Assembly: GCF_002939475.1 (NCBI RefSeq)
Contig: NZ_PKFQ01000001.1
Location: 3,779,001-3,843,000 of the forward strand
Length of the DNA: 64,000 nucleotides
From: Streptomyces cinnamoneus
Lineage (GTDB): Bacteria > Actinomycetota > Actinomycetes > Streptomycetales > Streptomycetaceae
Direction: 5' to 3'
Made by a program: the position numbers and the translations under genes. Positions 17,580 through 25,306 of the stretch are shown piece by piece. How positions within the stretch are numbered: position 1 is the stretch's first letter; each line of letters starts with the position of its first letter. The notes below the pieces were generated by a model that worked only from the letters and a program-made list of their open reading frames with translations, searched no databases and was not told where the DNA came from.

Positions 17580-18608
17580 TCAGTCCATCAGCGGATCCAG
17601 GTGCATGGGGCGGACCTTGCCCTCCATCATGGCCCCCAGTCCCATCACCGAGCACACGTCCGGGTGCTCGGCGATCCGCACCACCATTCCCGTCGCCTCC
17701 TCGATCATGGTGTCGAGGCCCGGCAGCATCGCGCTGCCGCCGGCCAGCATGACCCCGCGCTCGGCCAGGTCGGCCACCAGGTCGGGCGGGCAGTCGCGCA
17801 GGACGCGGCCGATGGCGTCGAGGACGGCCGTGAGCGGGGTCTGGATCGCCTCGCGGACGTGGGCTGTGTTCACCAGGACCGTACGGGACAGGCCCGTGGC
17901 CACGTCCCGGCCGCGGACCTCGGTCTCCATCCCACCCGCCGAACGGTCGAAGAGAGCCAGGTGGAGGGGGTGCAGGCCCTGGGACGGCAGCATCAGCTCG
18001 TGTTCGCTGCGCAGGTGCTGCACCACGGCGTAGTCGATGGCGTCGCCGCCCACCTGCACCTTCTCCGCCGCCACGATCGCGCCCAGCGACAGGACGGCGA
18101 CCTGGGTGGATGCCGCACCGCACACCATGATCATCGTGGCTTCCGGCTGCTCGACCGGCAGGCCGCAGCCGACGGCGGCGGCGATGAGGGTGTCCACCAG
18201 CTCGACCCGGCGCGTGCCGAGCGCGCTCAGCGTCTCCATGGCCGCGCGCTGGGCGATCGGCTCGGCGTCATGCGGCAGGCAGACCGCCGCCCGCACCATC
18301 GGCTTGCGCCGCCAGGCCCGGCGGAGCTTGTTGCCCACCAGGAAGCGGAGCATCCGCTGGGCCATGTCGATGTCGACGACCGTGCCGCCGGAGATCGGCC
18401 GTACGACCTTGATGTGGTGCGGCGTCCGGCCGGCCATGCCCTCGGCGAGCGAGCCGACCGCGATCAGCGAACCGGTCCTGGTGTTGACCGCGGCGAGGCT
18501 CGGCTCGTCCACGACCAGGCCGGTGTCCTTGAGATAGACGCGGGTCCTGGCCGCTCCGAGGTCGACCGCGACGGTGCAGCGGCTCAGCTGATCGAGACTG
18601 AGGGTCAT
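17580..18608 (-). CDS. mbl: MreB/Mbl-family actin-like protein
   Basis: 342 residues with the actin-fold order of MreB. Phosphate-1 loop AVDLGAARTRVY (Asp16), central IDYAVVQHLR, adenosine motif GVMLAGGSAMLPGLD and C-terminal PDVCSVMGLG. The phosphate-2 loop, DIGGGTTEVAV in MreB, reads VCGAASTQVAV (162-171), so the Asp and the hydrolytic Glu are replaced. From memory this matches Streptomyces Mbl, which acts with MreB in spore-wall assembly. AGGA about 7 nt before the ATG supports the start; the longer open frame upstream (to 19082) overlaps the UBP zinc-finger gene on the other strand and is not needed. Confidence 0.88.
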   Translation of the reverse strand: MTLSLDQLSRCTVAVDLGAARTRVYLKDTGLVVDEPSLAAVNTRTGSLIAVGSLAEGMAGRTPHHIKVVRPISGGTVVDIDMAQRMLRFLVGNKLRRAWRRKPMVRAAVCLPHDAEPIAQRAAMETLSALGTRRVELVDTLIAAAVGCGLPVEQPEATMIMVCGAASTQVAVLSLGAIVAAEKVQVGGDAIDYAVVQHLRSEHELMLPSQGLHPLHLALFDRSAGGMETEVRGRDVATGLSRTVLVNTAHVREAIQTPLTAVLDAIGRVLRDCPPDLVADLAERGVMLAGGSAMLPGLDTMIEEATGMVVRIAEHPDVCSVMGLGAMMEGKVRPMHLDPLMD

Positions 18609-18939
18609 GACACGTCCTGCCCTGGGGTCCGACGGTTCTGTGGGCGCACGTCCTGGTGGATTCGCGGACGCACGGGTACGACACAGGGCCGCACCCCCCC
18701 CCGGTGGCCCTGCAGTCATCGTGCAAGGCGGCGCGCCGGGCTGCCCGCCGGAATGCGCCGCTTGGGCGAGCGGCGATGACGTCCCGTCAGGGTGGTGAGC
18801 AGGGAGCGGAGATGGGCACCCCCGTAGCCCGCCTCCGCTCCCCGGCTCACTGGGGTGAGTCTGCCAGTAGGGTCTGACAATCGCGCTGACCTCGGCTTTC
18901 GCCGCGCATCCGGCGCCCGTCCGGCCTAGGCTCGAAGGT
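18609..18939. other. Intergenic region between mbl and the UBP zinc-finger gene
   Basis: 331 bp between divergent genes, so it must carry both promoters. I see no strong -10/-35 pair. A run of nine C at 18694-18702 is the only unusual feature. No gene is supported. Confidence 0.4.
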
Positions 18940-19287
18940 ATGAGCGAGCCACGGACATGGCAGGTCGCCGCGGATGTGGAGGGCCGCCGCACGGACCGGG
19001 ACTGCACCCACCTGGGCGAACTCCGCGAGGTGCGGCCCAGTACGACGGAAGGGTGCGAGGACTGCCTGCGGATCGGCGGCACGTGGGTGCACCTGCGCGA
19101 GTGTCTGGCCTGCGGCCATGTGAGCTGCTGCGACAGCTCGCCGCACCGGCACGCGAGCGCCCACGCGCGCGGGACGCCCGGCCACGACGTCGCCCGTTCC
19201 TTCGAGCCCGGCGAGGACTGGGCCTGGTGCTACACGGACGAACTGCTGCTGGTGCCGGGCGGGGGGAGCGGAGGCGGGACCGCGTAG
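18940..19287 (+). CDS. UBP-type zinc finger protein
   Basis: 115 residues made almost entirely of a ZnF-UBP domain: CTH near residue 22, CEDCL (about 39-43), CLACGHVSCCD (about 56-66), then HRHASAHARGTPGH supplying His ligands. In eukaryotes this fold binds the free C-terminus of ubiquitin. Actinobacterial stand-alone versions have no established partner; recognition of a C-terminal peptide or a zinc role is conceivable. It starts at an ATG with weak ribosome-binding sequence. Immediately downstream begins the decayed block with zinc-related remnants, but a functional link is speculative. Confidence 0.88.
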   Translation: MSEPRTWQVAADVEGRRTDRDCTHLGELREVRPSTTEGCEDCLRIGGTWVHLRECLACGHVSCCDSSPHRHASAHARGTPGHDVARSFEPGEDWAWCYTDELLLVPGGGSGGGTA

Positions 19288-19467
19288 GGACGCCCTGGGC
19301 CACCGCTCCCGTACGCCCTCCCGACCGGCTCTGGCCGCCCCCGGTGCGGCCGCCCGGCCACCCGCCCGGCACCGGTCGTCCGGCCGTCACGGCCGCCCGG
19401 TCCGGTACGTCGCGGTGCGCCCCTCCCGGCTGGCCCTGGCCACCGCCCGCGTGCACCCCTCCTCCGC

Positions 19468-19660
19468 CTACCAGCTCGCCTTGCGCACCCCCGGCAAGTG
19501 CCCCGCGTGTGCCTGCTTCCGCAGGTTCACCCGGGAGAGCCCGAAGGCGCGGAGGCAGCCACGCGGGCGGCCGTCCGCCGCGTCGCGGTTGCGTACGCGC
19601 GTGACGCTCGCGTCGCGCGGCTGGTGCCCCAGCTCGCGCTGGGCGGCCAGACGGCGCACG
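19468..19660 (-). pseudogene. rpsN: Remnant of ribosomal protein S14 (C-terminal half)
   Basis: On the minus strand the C-terminal half of bacterial S14 is readable: [15 protein letters not shown], then [15 protein letters not shown] and [14 protein letters not shown], ending at a TAG. The conserved N-terminal 35-40 residues are absent; at about 19660 homology stops and the opposite strand starts to read as CobW. This is the long, zinc-ligand-free S14 form, whose genes belong to Zur-controlled sets in Streptomyces (established). No ribosome-binding site or proper start is visible, so I call it a truncated pseudogene. Confidence 0.75.
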
Positions 19661-20306
19661 GTGGGGGGCACCTTCGCCCGGCAACTGGAGTACGTCTCCG
19701 TACTCGTCCTGGCGGAGGGCGACGAGAGGGCGGACGCCGGCGATCACGCCCTGGACCGTCGGCTCGCCCCTGCGGCAGGGCGTATTCCGGTCGACTCCGC
19801 CGCGCTCGGCCCCGCCGCGGCAGTACGCGGCCTGCGTGCTGCTGTCGCAGGAGGCGGGACGCGGACGGCGGCGCGGCGCCCGTGTTGCGCGGCCGCCGCC
19901 CGTTTCACCCCGGCCGGCTGTACGCGGCGCTGGGGGAGCCGGCCTACGCCGCCGCGCGCAGCAGCGGACGGTTCTCGCTCGCCGACCGATCCGAGGCGCT
20001 GCTGCCGTGGGACGCGGTGGATGGTGCGCGATGCGTGGAGAACGTCGGGCCGTGGCTGGCCTCGCCGCCGGACACCGCCAGAGGGTTGGCCCCTCGAACG
20101 CCGCGTTGGCGGCCGCCCTGGACCGGCCCTCCGAACGCGGCGGCCGGGGTCGGCGCCTCACCTTCACCTCGCCCGGCGCAGACGGGTACGGGCTGCGCTC
20201 GCTTCCGGAGTCGTGCCTGCTCAGGGGTGAGAAGTACGCGGCCGAGCCAGACACCTGGCGCCGCCTCTCGCACGCCTTCGACCGGCTTCCCGACCCTGTT
20301 TCGTGA
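19652..20306 (+). pseudogene. Remnant of CobW/YciC-type GTP-binding metallochaperone
   Basis: Pieces of a CobW-family protein appear in three successive frames. Frame one: [20 protein letters not shown] (from about 19652). Frame two: VLRGRRPFHPGRLYAALGE and SLADRSEALLPWDAVDG (about 19880-20080), the CobW C-terminal domain. Frame three: AALAAALDRPSERGGRGRRL to HAFDRLPDPVS (about 20100-20306). The GTPase domain with its Walker A loop and the CXCC metal motif is missing. At least two frameshifts plus an N-terminal deletion make it non-functional. Intact relatives are Zur-regulated zinc chaperones. Confidence 0.75.
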
Positions 20307-20317
20307 CCGGAGAAATA

Positions 20318-20600
20318 TTGATCACGTACCGCCGGACCGACCACCGGGCGAACTCCCGGCTTTCCCGGCCGAATCCGCTGGATGCCGCCGGAATCACCTA
20401 TGCCGATTGCGGGGGCACCGGCCTGCGCTCCGGAAGTTTCTTTCCACCGGGGGAAGATCCGCAGTCGTCGCGTGACACGCGTCACTGTTCAGCAGTAACG
20501 CCGCTTGTCGCGGGCGATCAAAATCGCTCGTGAGATGGCTTCGCCGCCCTATTCCGGAAGCACTTGCACCGGAGGTTTGTCTTCCGCGAAGAAGTCGTGA
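20318..20600 (+). pseudogene. rpsR: Remnant of ribosomal protein S18 (rpsR paralogue)
   Basis: Begins 11 bp after the CobW remnant, possibly at TTG 20318 behind CCGGAG. The first frame gives SRPNPLDAAGITYADC; a second frame gives LRKFLS near 20428; a third gives GKIRSRRVTRVTVQQ, then an in-frame TAA at 20496-20498, then RRLSRAIKIAREMA and PPYS. These are the S18 core elements in order, broken by frameshifts and a stop that likely arose from a Gln codon. Adjacent S14, CobW and S18 remnants match the alternative ribosomal-protein sets that Streptomyces induces in zinc shortage. Confidence 0.78.
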
Positions 20601-20644
20601 CGACACGGGTGACGCCCCGTGAGGTAATGGCGGGAATACCCAGA

Positions 20645-20657
20645 GTGCACGTGCATC
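20645..20657. promoter_or_regulatory. Palindromic element upstream of the DUF397 gene (copy 1)
   Basis: GTGCACGTGCATC, the reverse complement of GATGCACGTGCAC at 21700-21712, with palindromic core TGCACGTGCA. It lies about 105 bp before the DUF397 start. See the matching copy in the neighbouring divergent promoter region. Confidence 0.5.
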
Positions 20658-20762
20658 GGCTCATGCAGAGGCACATGAACGCGGCTATGATCCGGAGCAG
20701 TTGCCATCCTCGAAACCGTGTTCTGGGTGAGGATGCCCCCTGCAATGATCCGGGAGGGTCCA

Positions 20763-21002
20763 GTGCCCCATGCGTTCAACGGCATGGCCGCCTCGGACAT
20801 CGAAGATGTCGTATGGCGCAAGAGCCGGTACTCCAACTCCCAGGGCTCCTGTGTGGAGTTCGCGAAGCTCCCGGGCGGAGGGATCGCCGTACGGAACTCC
20901 CGCCATCCGGACGGTCCGGCGCTCGTGTACACACCCGCCGAGATCGAAGCCATGCTGCTCGGTATCAAGGACGGCGAATTCGACTACCTGGTGCGCGACT
21001 AG
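20763..21002 (+). CDS. DUF397 (BldB/WhiJ-partner type) small regulator
   Basis: 79 residues: WRKSRYSNSQGSCVEFAKL, then GGGIAVRNSRHPDGPALVY and a short C-terminal helix. This is the DUF397 family, small proteins that in Streptomyces act with WhiJ-type helix-turn-helix proteins in development; some antagonise their partner. The GTG at 20763 follows CGGGAGGG with 5-nt spacing; an ATG 15 codons upstream is in frame but lacks a site. The typical partners, an HATPase and a WhiJ-like HTH gene, lie directly downstream. Confidence 0.85.
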   Translation: MPHAFNGMAASDIEDVVWRKSRYSNSQGSCVEFAKLPGGGIAVRNSRHPDGPALVYTPAEIEAMLLGIKDGEFDYLVRD

Positions 21003-21072
21003 GCGCTTCGCCGCCTCGCCGCCTCGGCTCCTCAGCGCGTCGTGTCTGTGCGTTCGACTGTGTCGTAAAGGG

Positions 21073-21113
21073 ACGACTAGCCGACTGGCCCCGTGGTCCA
21101 GTCGGCTAGTCGT
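21073..21113. terminator. Bidirectional terminator overlapping the end of the HATPase gene
   Basis: A perfect 16-bp inverted repeat (21073-21088 with 21098-21113, ACGACTAGCCGACTGG) with a 9-nt loop between convergent genes. Its right arm covers the last two to three codons and the stop of the minus-strand gene. Confidence 0.8.
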
Positions 21114-21600
21114 GCTCGCGTGGCAGCCGGAACAGCGCCCAGACCACCTTTCCGTGCAGCGCCCCCGCCAGCGGGTGCCACCCCCAGGCGTCGCTGAACG
21201 ACTCGACCAGGAGCAGTCCGCGCCCGCACTCGTCCGCCGCGTCCGCCTCGCCCGTGACGGGACTCACCTCGCTCGGATCGCGTACCGCGCAGACCAGTCG
21301 GGAGGCCCAGCGCGTCAGGTGCAGACGTACCGGCGGCTCGTACTCGGTGCCTATGAGGTCCGCCGGTATGGCGTACCGCATGGAGTTTGTCACCAGCTCC
21401 GAGACGACCAGTGCCACGTCGTCGAAGAGGCCGCCGAGGTCCCACTGGCCCAGCGTGCTCCTGGTGAACCTGCGAGCCGTCCTGACCGCTTCGAAGCGGG
21501 GCGGCAGCGCACAGGACACCGAGTTGGAGTCGGCGGATGAGTCGATCGGGGAAAGCCCCCGCCATAACGGCGCGAGCACAGTCGATCCTTCGGTACCCAT
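21106..21600 (-). CDS. HATPase (anti-sigma / RsbW-like serine kinase domain) protein
   Basis: 164 residues. After about 30 variable residues it has a GHKL ATPase core: N-box VALVVSELVTNSMRYA and G-box GRGLLLVESFSDAWGWHP. It resembles the AbaA-OrfA-type ATPases found with WhiJ-like regulators and DUF397 proteins in Streptomyces. Some such proteins are anti-sigma factors; this one's target is unknown. It is divergent from the HTH gene at 21926 and shares its 325-bp control region. The ATG at 21600 begins MGTEGSTVL; longer in-frame sequence upstream looks non-coding. Confidence 0.85.
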   Translation of the reverse strand: MGTEGSTVLAPLWRGLSPIDSSADSNSVSCALPPRFEAVRTARRFTRSTLGQWDLGGLFDDVALVVSELVTNSMRYAIPADLIGTEYEPPVRLHLTRWASRLVCAVRDPSEVSPVTGEADAADECGRGLLLVESFSDAWGWHPLAGALHGKVVWALFRLPREHD

Positions 21601-21925
21601 CCGAGGCACTCCTGGCAATCGAAGACGTGACGTGACGCGGACGTGACGCGCACGTGTGCGAGTCCATGGTTGCCAATGCGGGGGGCGGATGCAAGGGCAG
21701 ATGCACGTGCACGTGGGGGATTTGGGGGCGCACAGGGGGTTCGGCGCCAATTCTCCCTACGCCCCCTGCCGTAGGGCACCGGCCGTTGGCTTGTCTGGGT
21801 AACCGCACATGCACTCAACGGAGCCCGGAGGTGGCAGACTTCGCCGCCGGGGGTAGCGGGGGACGCCCTCAGGAGGGCGGAAGCGACACGACCGGAACAG
21901 GACCGGAAGGGGAAGGGTCGCAGAG
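21601..21925. promoter_or_regulatory. Divergent control region of the HATPase and WhiJ-like genes
   Basis: 325 bp without a gene. It contains repeats of GACGTGAC (21624-21650), a near-palindrome CGCACGTGTGCG at about 21649-21660, and GATGCACGTGCAC at 21700-21712, the second copy of the element upstream of the DUF397 gene. The spacing to the HATPase start (about 100 bp) matches that of copy 1 to the DUF397 start. An autoregulatory role for the WhiJ-like protein is inferred. Confidence 0.5.
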
Positions 21926-22789
21926 ATGGCCACGAACGAGTCGAGCGGTTCGGTGGTGCGACGCATACTCCTGGGCTCACAGCTCAGGAGGCTGCGCGAG
22001 TCGCGTGGCATCACGCGCGAGGCGGCCGGGTACTCGATCCGGGCGTCCGAATCGAAGATCAGCCGCATGGAGTTGGGCCGGGTGAGCTTCAAGGCGCGGG
22101 ACGTGGAGGACCTCCTCACGCTCTACGGGGTCACCGACGGCGCCGAGCGCGAGGCGCTGCTGGGCCTGGCCCGCGAGGCCAACGTCGCCGGCTGGTGGCA
22201 CAGCTACGGCGACGTGCTGCCCGGCTGGTTCCAGACCTACGTGGGGCTGGAGGGCGCCGCCTCGGACATCTCGATCTACGAGGTCCAGTTCGTGCACGGC
22301 CTGCTCCAGACCGAGGGGTACGCCCACGCCGTCATCGTCCGCGGCCAGCCCAAGGCGGACGCGGCCGAGGTGGAGCGGCGCGTGTCCCTGCGCATGGAGC
22401 GGCAGAAGCTGCTGTTCTCCGAGCGGGCGCCGCGGCTGCACGTCGTCCTGGACGAGGCGGCGCTGCACCGTCCGTACGGTGGCGAAACGGTCATGCGCAA
22501 CCAGCTCCAGCACCTCGTCGACATCTCCGAGCAGCCGAACGTGACGCTCCAGGTGATGCCCTTCGCGCACGGCGGGCACGCGGGCGAGAGCGGGGCCTTC
22601 ACGATGCTGCGCTTTCCGGAGTCGGACCTCTCCGACGTGGTCTACCTGGAGCAGCTGACCAGCGCGCTCTACCTGGACAAGGCGGAGGACGTGGCCCAGT
22701 ACGGGCGGGTCATGGAGCGGCTGTACGCCGACAGCCTCTCCCCGGATGACAGCCGGGAAATCATCGGACGTCTTCTTCAACTGTACTGA
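21926..22789 (+). CDS. WhiJ-like XRE-family regulator with DUF5753 domain
   Basis: 287 residues. N-terminal helix-turn-helix (about 15-70): LGSQLRRLRESRGITREAAG and KISRMELGRVSF. A DUF5753 ligand or partner domain (about 95-280) contains WWHSYGDVLPGWFQTYVGLE, FVHGLLQTEGYA and VMPFAHGGHAGESGAFTML. This architecture is widespread in Streptomyces, normally paired with a DUF397 protein; WhiJ itself represses development until relieved. GGGAAGGG is about 12 nt before the ATG. Confidence 0.9.
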   Translation: MATNESSGSVVRRILLGSQLRRLRESRGITREAAGYSIRASESKISRMELGRVSFKARDVEDLLTLYGVTDGAEREALLGLAREANVAGWWHSYGDVLPGWFQTYVGLEGAASDISIYEVQFVHGLLQTEGYAHAVIVRGQPKADAAEVERRVSLRMERQKLLFSERAPRLHVVLDEAALHRPYGGETVMRNQLQHLVDISEQPNVTLQVMPFAHGGHAGESGAFTMLRFPESDLSDVVYLEQLTSALYLDKAEDVAQYGRVMERLYADSLSPDDSREIIGRLLQLY

Positions 22790-23060
22790 CGACGCTGACA
22801 CATCAGTACGATGACGTCCCGTCAGGCACCAGCGATGGGCACCAGGCATCAGGCGCCGGACACCGGGCATCAAACACCAGGAGCAGTCCGCAGTACCGGC
22901 AGCAACACAGCCGGCGACAGCTCGCCTCATCAGACGGCACGTCCCGCAGCAAGCAGCAAGCAGCAACAGACACCGGGCGTCAGGCACCAGAGCAGCAGGC
23001 AGCACGCAACCTCGTTGACGGGCGCCACGAGCGCCCCGCTTTTCGCAGACAGGATGGCGC
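22790..23060. repeat. Low-complexity leader with degenerate CACCAGGCATCAGGC-like repeats
   Basis: 271 bp before the aldehyde dehydrogenase. From about 22825 to 23005 short units of the type GGCACCAG / GGCATCAG / GACACCGGGCATCA / GGCGTCAGGCACCAG recur, mixed with AGCAGCAAG triplet runs. Composition differs from the surrounding coding DNA (more A, fewer G-T). No gene or canonical promoter is recognised. Confidence 0.45.
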
Positions 23061-24539
23061 ATGTCCTACGGCACCGGCACGGGTAGCTACTTCGACAAGC
23101 TGGCCTACCAGTACATCGACGGGGAATGGCGGGCCGGCAGCGGCTCATGGGACATCGTCGACTTCAACCCCTACGACGGGGAGAAGCTCGCCTCCATCAC
23201 CGTGGCCAGCGCCGTCGAGATCGACCAGGCCTACCGTGCCGCGGAGCGCGCCCAGGAGGGCTGGGCGGCGACCAATCCGTACACCCGCCGGCTCGTCTTC
23301 GAGCGGGCCCTGCGCGTCATCGACGACCGCGAGGCGGAGCTGAGCGCCGCCATCATGGCGGAGTGCGGCGGTACGGCCGTGAAGGCGGCGTTCGAGCTGC
23401 ACCTGGCGCGCGAGTTCCTGCGGGAGGCGGTGCAGCTCTCCCTGCGCGCCGAGGGGCGGATCCTGCCGTCCCCGGACGACACCAAGGAGAACCGCCTCTA
23501 CCGGGTGCCGGTGGGGGTCGTCGGGGTCATCAGCCCCTTCAACTTCCCCTTCCTGCTGTCGATCAAGTCCGTGGCACCCGCGCTCGCGCTCGGCAACGCC
23601 GTCGTCCTCAAGCCGCACCAGAACACGCCGGTCTGCGGCGGCGGGCTGGTCGCCAGGCTCTTCGAGGAGGCGGGCCTGCCGGGCGGCGTGCTGAACGTCG
23701 TCGTCACGGACATCGCCGAGATAGGCGACGCGCTCATCGAGCACCCCGTCCCGAAGGTCATCTCCTTCACCGGCTCGGACAAGGTCGGCCGCCACGTCGC
23801 CACCGTGGCCGCCTCGCACTTCAAGCGGGCCATCCTCGAGCTCGGCGGCAACAGCGCCCTGATCGTGCTCGACGACGCCGACGTCGACTACGCCGTGGAC
23901 GCCGCTGTTTTCAGTCGTTTCATCCACCAGGGCCAGGTCTGCATGGCCGCCAACCGGGTACTGGTCGACCGGTCCGTGGAGCGCGAGTTCACGGACAAGT
24001 TCGTCGCCAAGGTGCGCACCCTCAAGGTGGGTGACCCCTGTGACCCGGATACGCACATCGGTCCCCTCATCAACGCGGGACAGGCGGAGGCGATCACCAC
24101 GCTCGTGGCGCAGACGGTCGCGGACGGCGCCACGGCGCTCGTGCGAGGCGAGGCGGACGGCACGCTGGTCGGGCCGACCGTCCTGACCGGTCTGGCGGCG
24201 GACTCTCCGGTGCTGGGACAGGAGATCTTCGGTCCGGTGGCCCTGATCGTCCCCTTCGACGGCGAGGACGAGGCGGTGCGGATCGCCAACGCCACCCCGT
24301 ACGGGCTCAGCGGCGCGGTGCACACGGGCGACGTCGAGAGGGGTGTACGGGTCGCCAAGCGCATCCACTCCGGCATGGTGCACGTCAACGACGGAACGGT
24401 GCACGACGAGGCGATCGTGCCCTTCGGAGGCGAGAAGCACTCGGGAGTGGGACGGTTGAACGGGGACGCCATGGTGGACGCCTTCACGACGACGAAGTGG
24501 ATCTCCATACAGCACGGCCGCAGCAGATTCCCCTTCTGA
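23061..24539 (+). CDS. NAD(P)+-dependent aldehyde dehydrogenase (benzaldehyde/vanillin dehydrogenase-like)
   Basis: 492 residues, full-length ALDH fold. Cofactor loop GVVGVISPFNFPFLLS, catalytic base Glu260 in LELGGNSAL, nucleophile Cys294 in HQGQVCMAANR, and C-terminal EIFGPVALIVPF and PFGGEKHSGVGR. Oxidises an aldehyde to the acid; the aromatic-aldehyde subgroup is suggested by overall similarity, but substrate is inferred. The gene stands alone after the repeat-rich leader; the ATG at 23061 lies just after GACAGGATGGCG. Confidence 0.9.
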   Translation: MSYGTGTGSYFDKLAYQYIDGEWRAGSGSWDIVDFNPYDGEKLASITVASAVEIDQAYRAAERAQEGWAATNPYTRRLVFERALRVIDDREAELSAAIMAECGGTAVKAAFELHLAREFLREAVQLSLRAEGRILPSPDDTKENRLYRVPVGVVGVISPFNFPFLLSIKSVAPALALGNAVVLKPHQNTPVCGGGLVARLFEEAGLPGGVLNVVVTDIAEIGDALIEHPVPKVISFTGSDKVGRHVATVAASHFKRAILELGGNSALIVLDDADVDYAVDAAVFSRFIHQGQVCMAANRVLVDRSVEREFTDKFVAKVRTLKVGDPCDPDTHIGPLINAGQAEAITTLVAQTVADGATALVRGEADGTLVGPTVLTGLAADSPVLGQEIFGPVALIVPFDGEDEAVRIANATPYGLSGAVHTGDVERGVRVAKRIHSGMVHVNDGTVHDEAIVPFGGEKHSGVGRLNGDAMVDAFTTTKWISIQHGRSRFPF

Positions 24540-24583
24540 CGCGGCCGACCGGCTTCGATCCGGGCACTCGGCCCGTCGATCTA

Positions 24584-24598
24584 GGTCAGGATCTGACC
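24584..24598. promoter_or_regulatory. Short palindrome upstream of the DinB gene
   Basis: GGTCAG-GAT-CTGACC, a 6-bp perfect inverted repeat about 78 bp before the DinB start. It could be an operator, for example for the PadR protein encoded two genes later; only the symmetry supports this. Confidence 0.25.
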
Positions 24599-24675
24599 GC
24601 ATTCGTGCCTACCGTGGTGTCACCGGCGGACAGGGGTGCCACCGGAGCACGGCCGACGAAAGGCGGGACGAACCC

Positions 24676-25236
24676 ATGCCGACGCACGTGATCGAGAAGG
24701 ACTTCTCCGACGAGCGCGCCACCCTGCTGGCCTTCCTGGAGGCCCAGCGCGGTGGTCTGCGACGGGCTCTCCTCGGCCTCACCGAGGAGCAGGCGGCCGC
24801 GAAGCCGAGCGCGAGCGAGCTGTCGCTGGGCGGGCTGCTCAAGCACGTCGCGGAGACGGAGCAGGGCTGGGTCCGCCGCGCCCAGGGCCTGCCGCCGGCC
24901 GTCGAGCGCGACGAGAAGACCTGGTCCGACAGCTTCCGGCTGACGGGGGACGAGACGGTCAAGGGCCAGCTGGCCCACTGGGCGGCGGTCGCCGCGGAGA
25001 CCGAGCGCTTCATCTACTCGGTGCAGAGCCTGGAGGAGAACTTCGCGCTGCCCGAGGCGCCGTGGTTCCCGAAGGCACGGGTCTCCATGCGCTGGCTGGT
25101 CCTGCACCTCATCGAGGAGACCGCCCGGCACGCGGGCCACGCCGACGTCATCCGCGAGTCGCTGGACGGCAAGACCGCCTTCGCTCTGGTCGACGAGGAG
25201 CGGAGGGCGGCGGAGGCCGCTGCGCAGGGGGAGTAG
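24676..25236 (+). CDS. DinB-family (DUF664) protein, putative thiol-transferase/hydrolase
   Basis: 186 residues forming a four-helix DinB fold. The metal-binding histidines are recognisable in LKHVAETEQGW (about 55) and in HLIEETARHAGHADVI (about 142-157). Many actinobacterial members are mycothiol-dependent transferases or maleylpyruvate-isomerase-like enzymes; the substrate here is unknown. GGCGGGACGAACCC precedes the ATG. A PadR regulator gene follows at 70 bp on the same strand and may be co-transcribed. Confidence 0.88.
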   Translation: MPTHVIEKDFSDERATLLAFLEAQRGGLRRALLGLTEEQAAAKPSASELSLGGLLKHVAETEQGWVRRAQGLPPAVERDEKTWSDSFRLTGDETVKGQLAHWAAVAAETERFIYSVQSLEENFALPEAPWFPKARVSMRWLVLHLIEETARHAGHADVIRESLDGKTAFALVDEERRAAEAAAQGE

Positions 25237-25306
25237 CCCTCTTCTGGCCACCGCCTACTCTGGGCCGCGTAGGAATCCCCCGCGGCATAAGGAGACTGAG
25301 GCGCCG

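Noticed and set aside
18609..19082. N-terminal extension of the Mbl-type protein in the same frame
   Set aside because: Adds 158 Arg/Pro-rich residues overlapping the UBP zinc-finger gene; AGGA and the family start favour 18608.
19288..19467. Further ribosomal-protein remnant (L28/L33/L31) between the UBP gene and the S14 remnant
   Set aside because: I read all frames and found no convincing match; a minus-strand tail ending TATYRTGRP is too short to assign.
22830..23010. CRISPR array
   Set aside because: Repeats are short, degenerate and not regularly spaced; no spacers or cas genes.
24584..24598. Palindrome before the DinB gene as a confirmed PadR operator
   Set aside because: Only 6-bp arms and a single copy; kept as a low-confidence feature, not as a finding.
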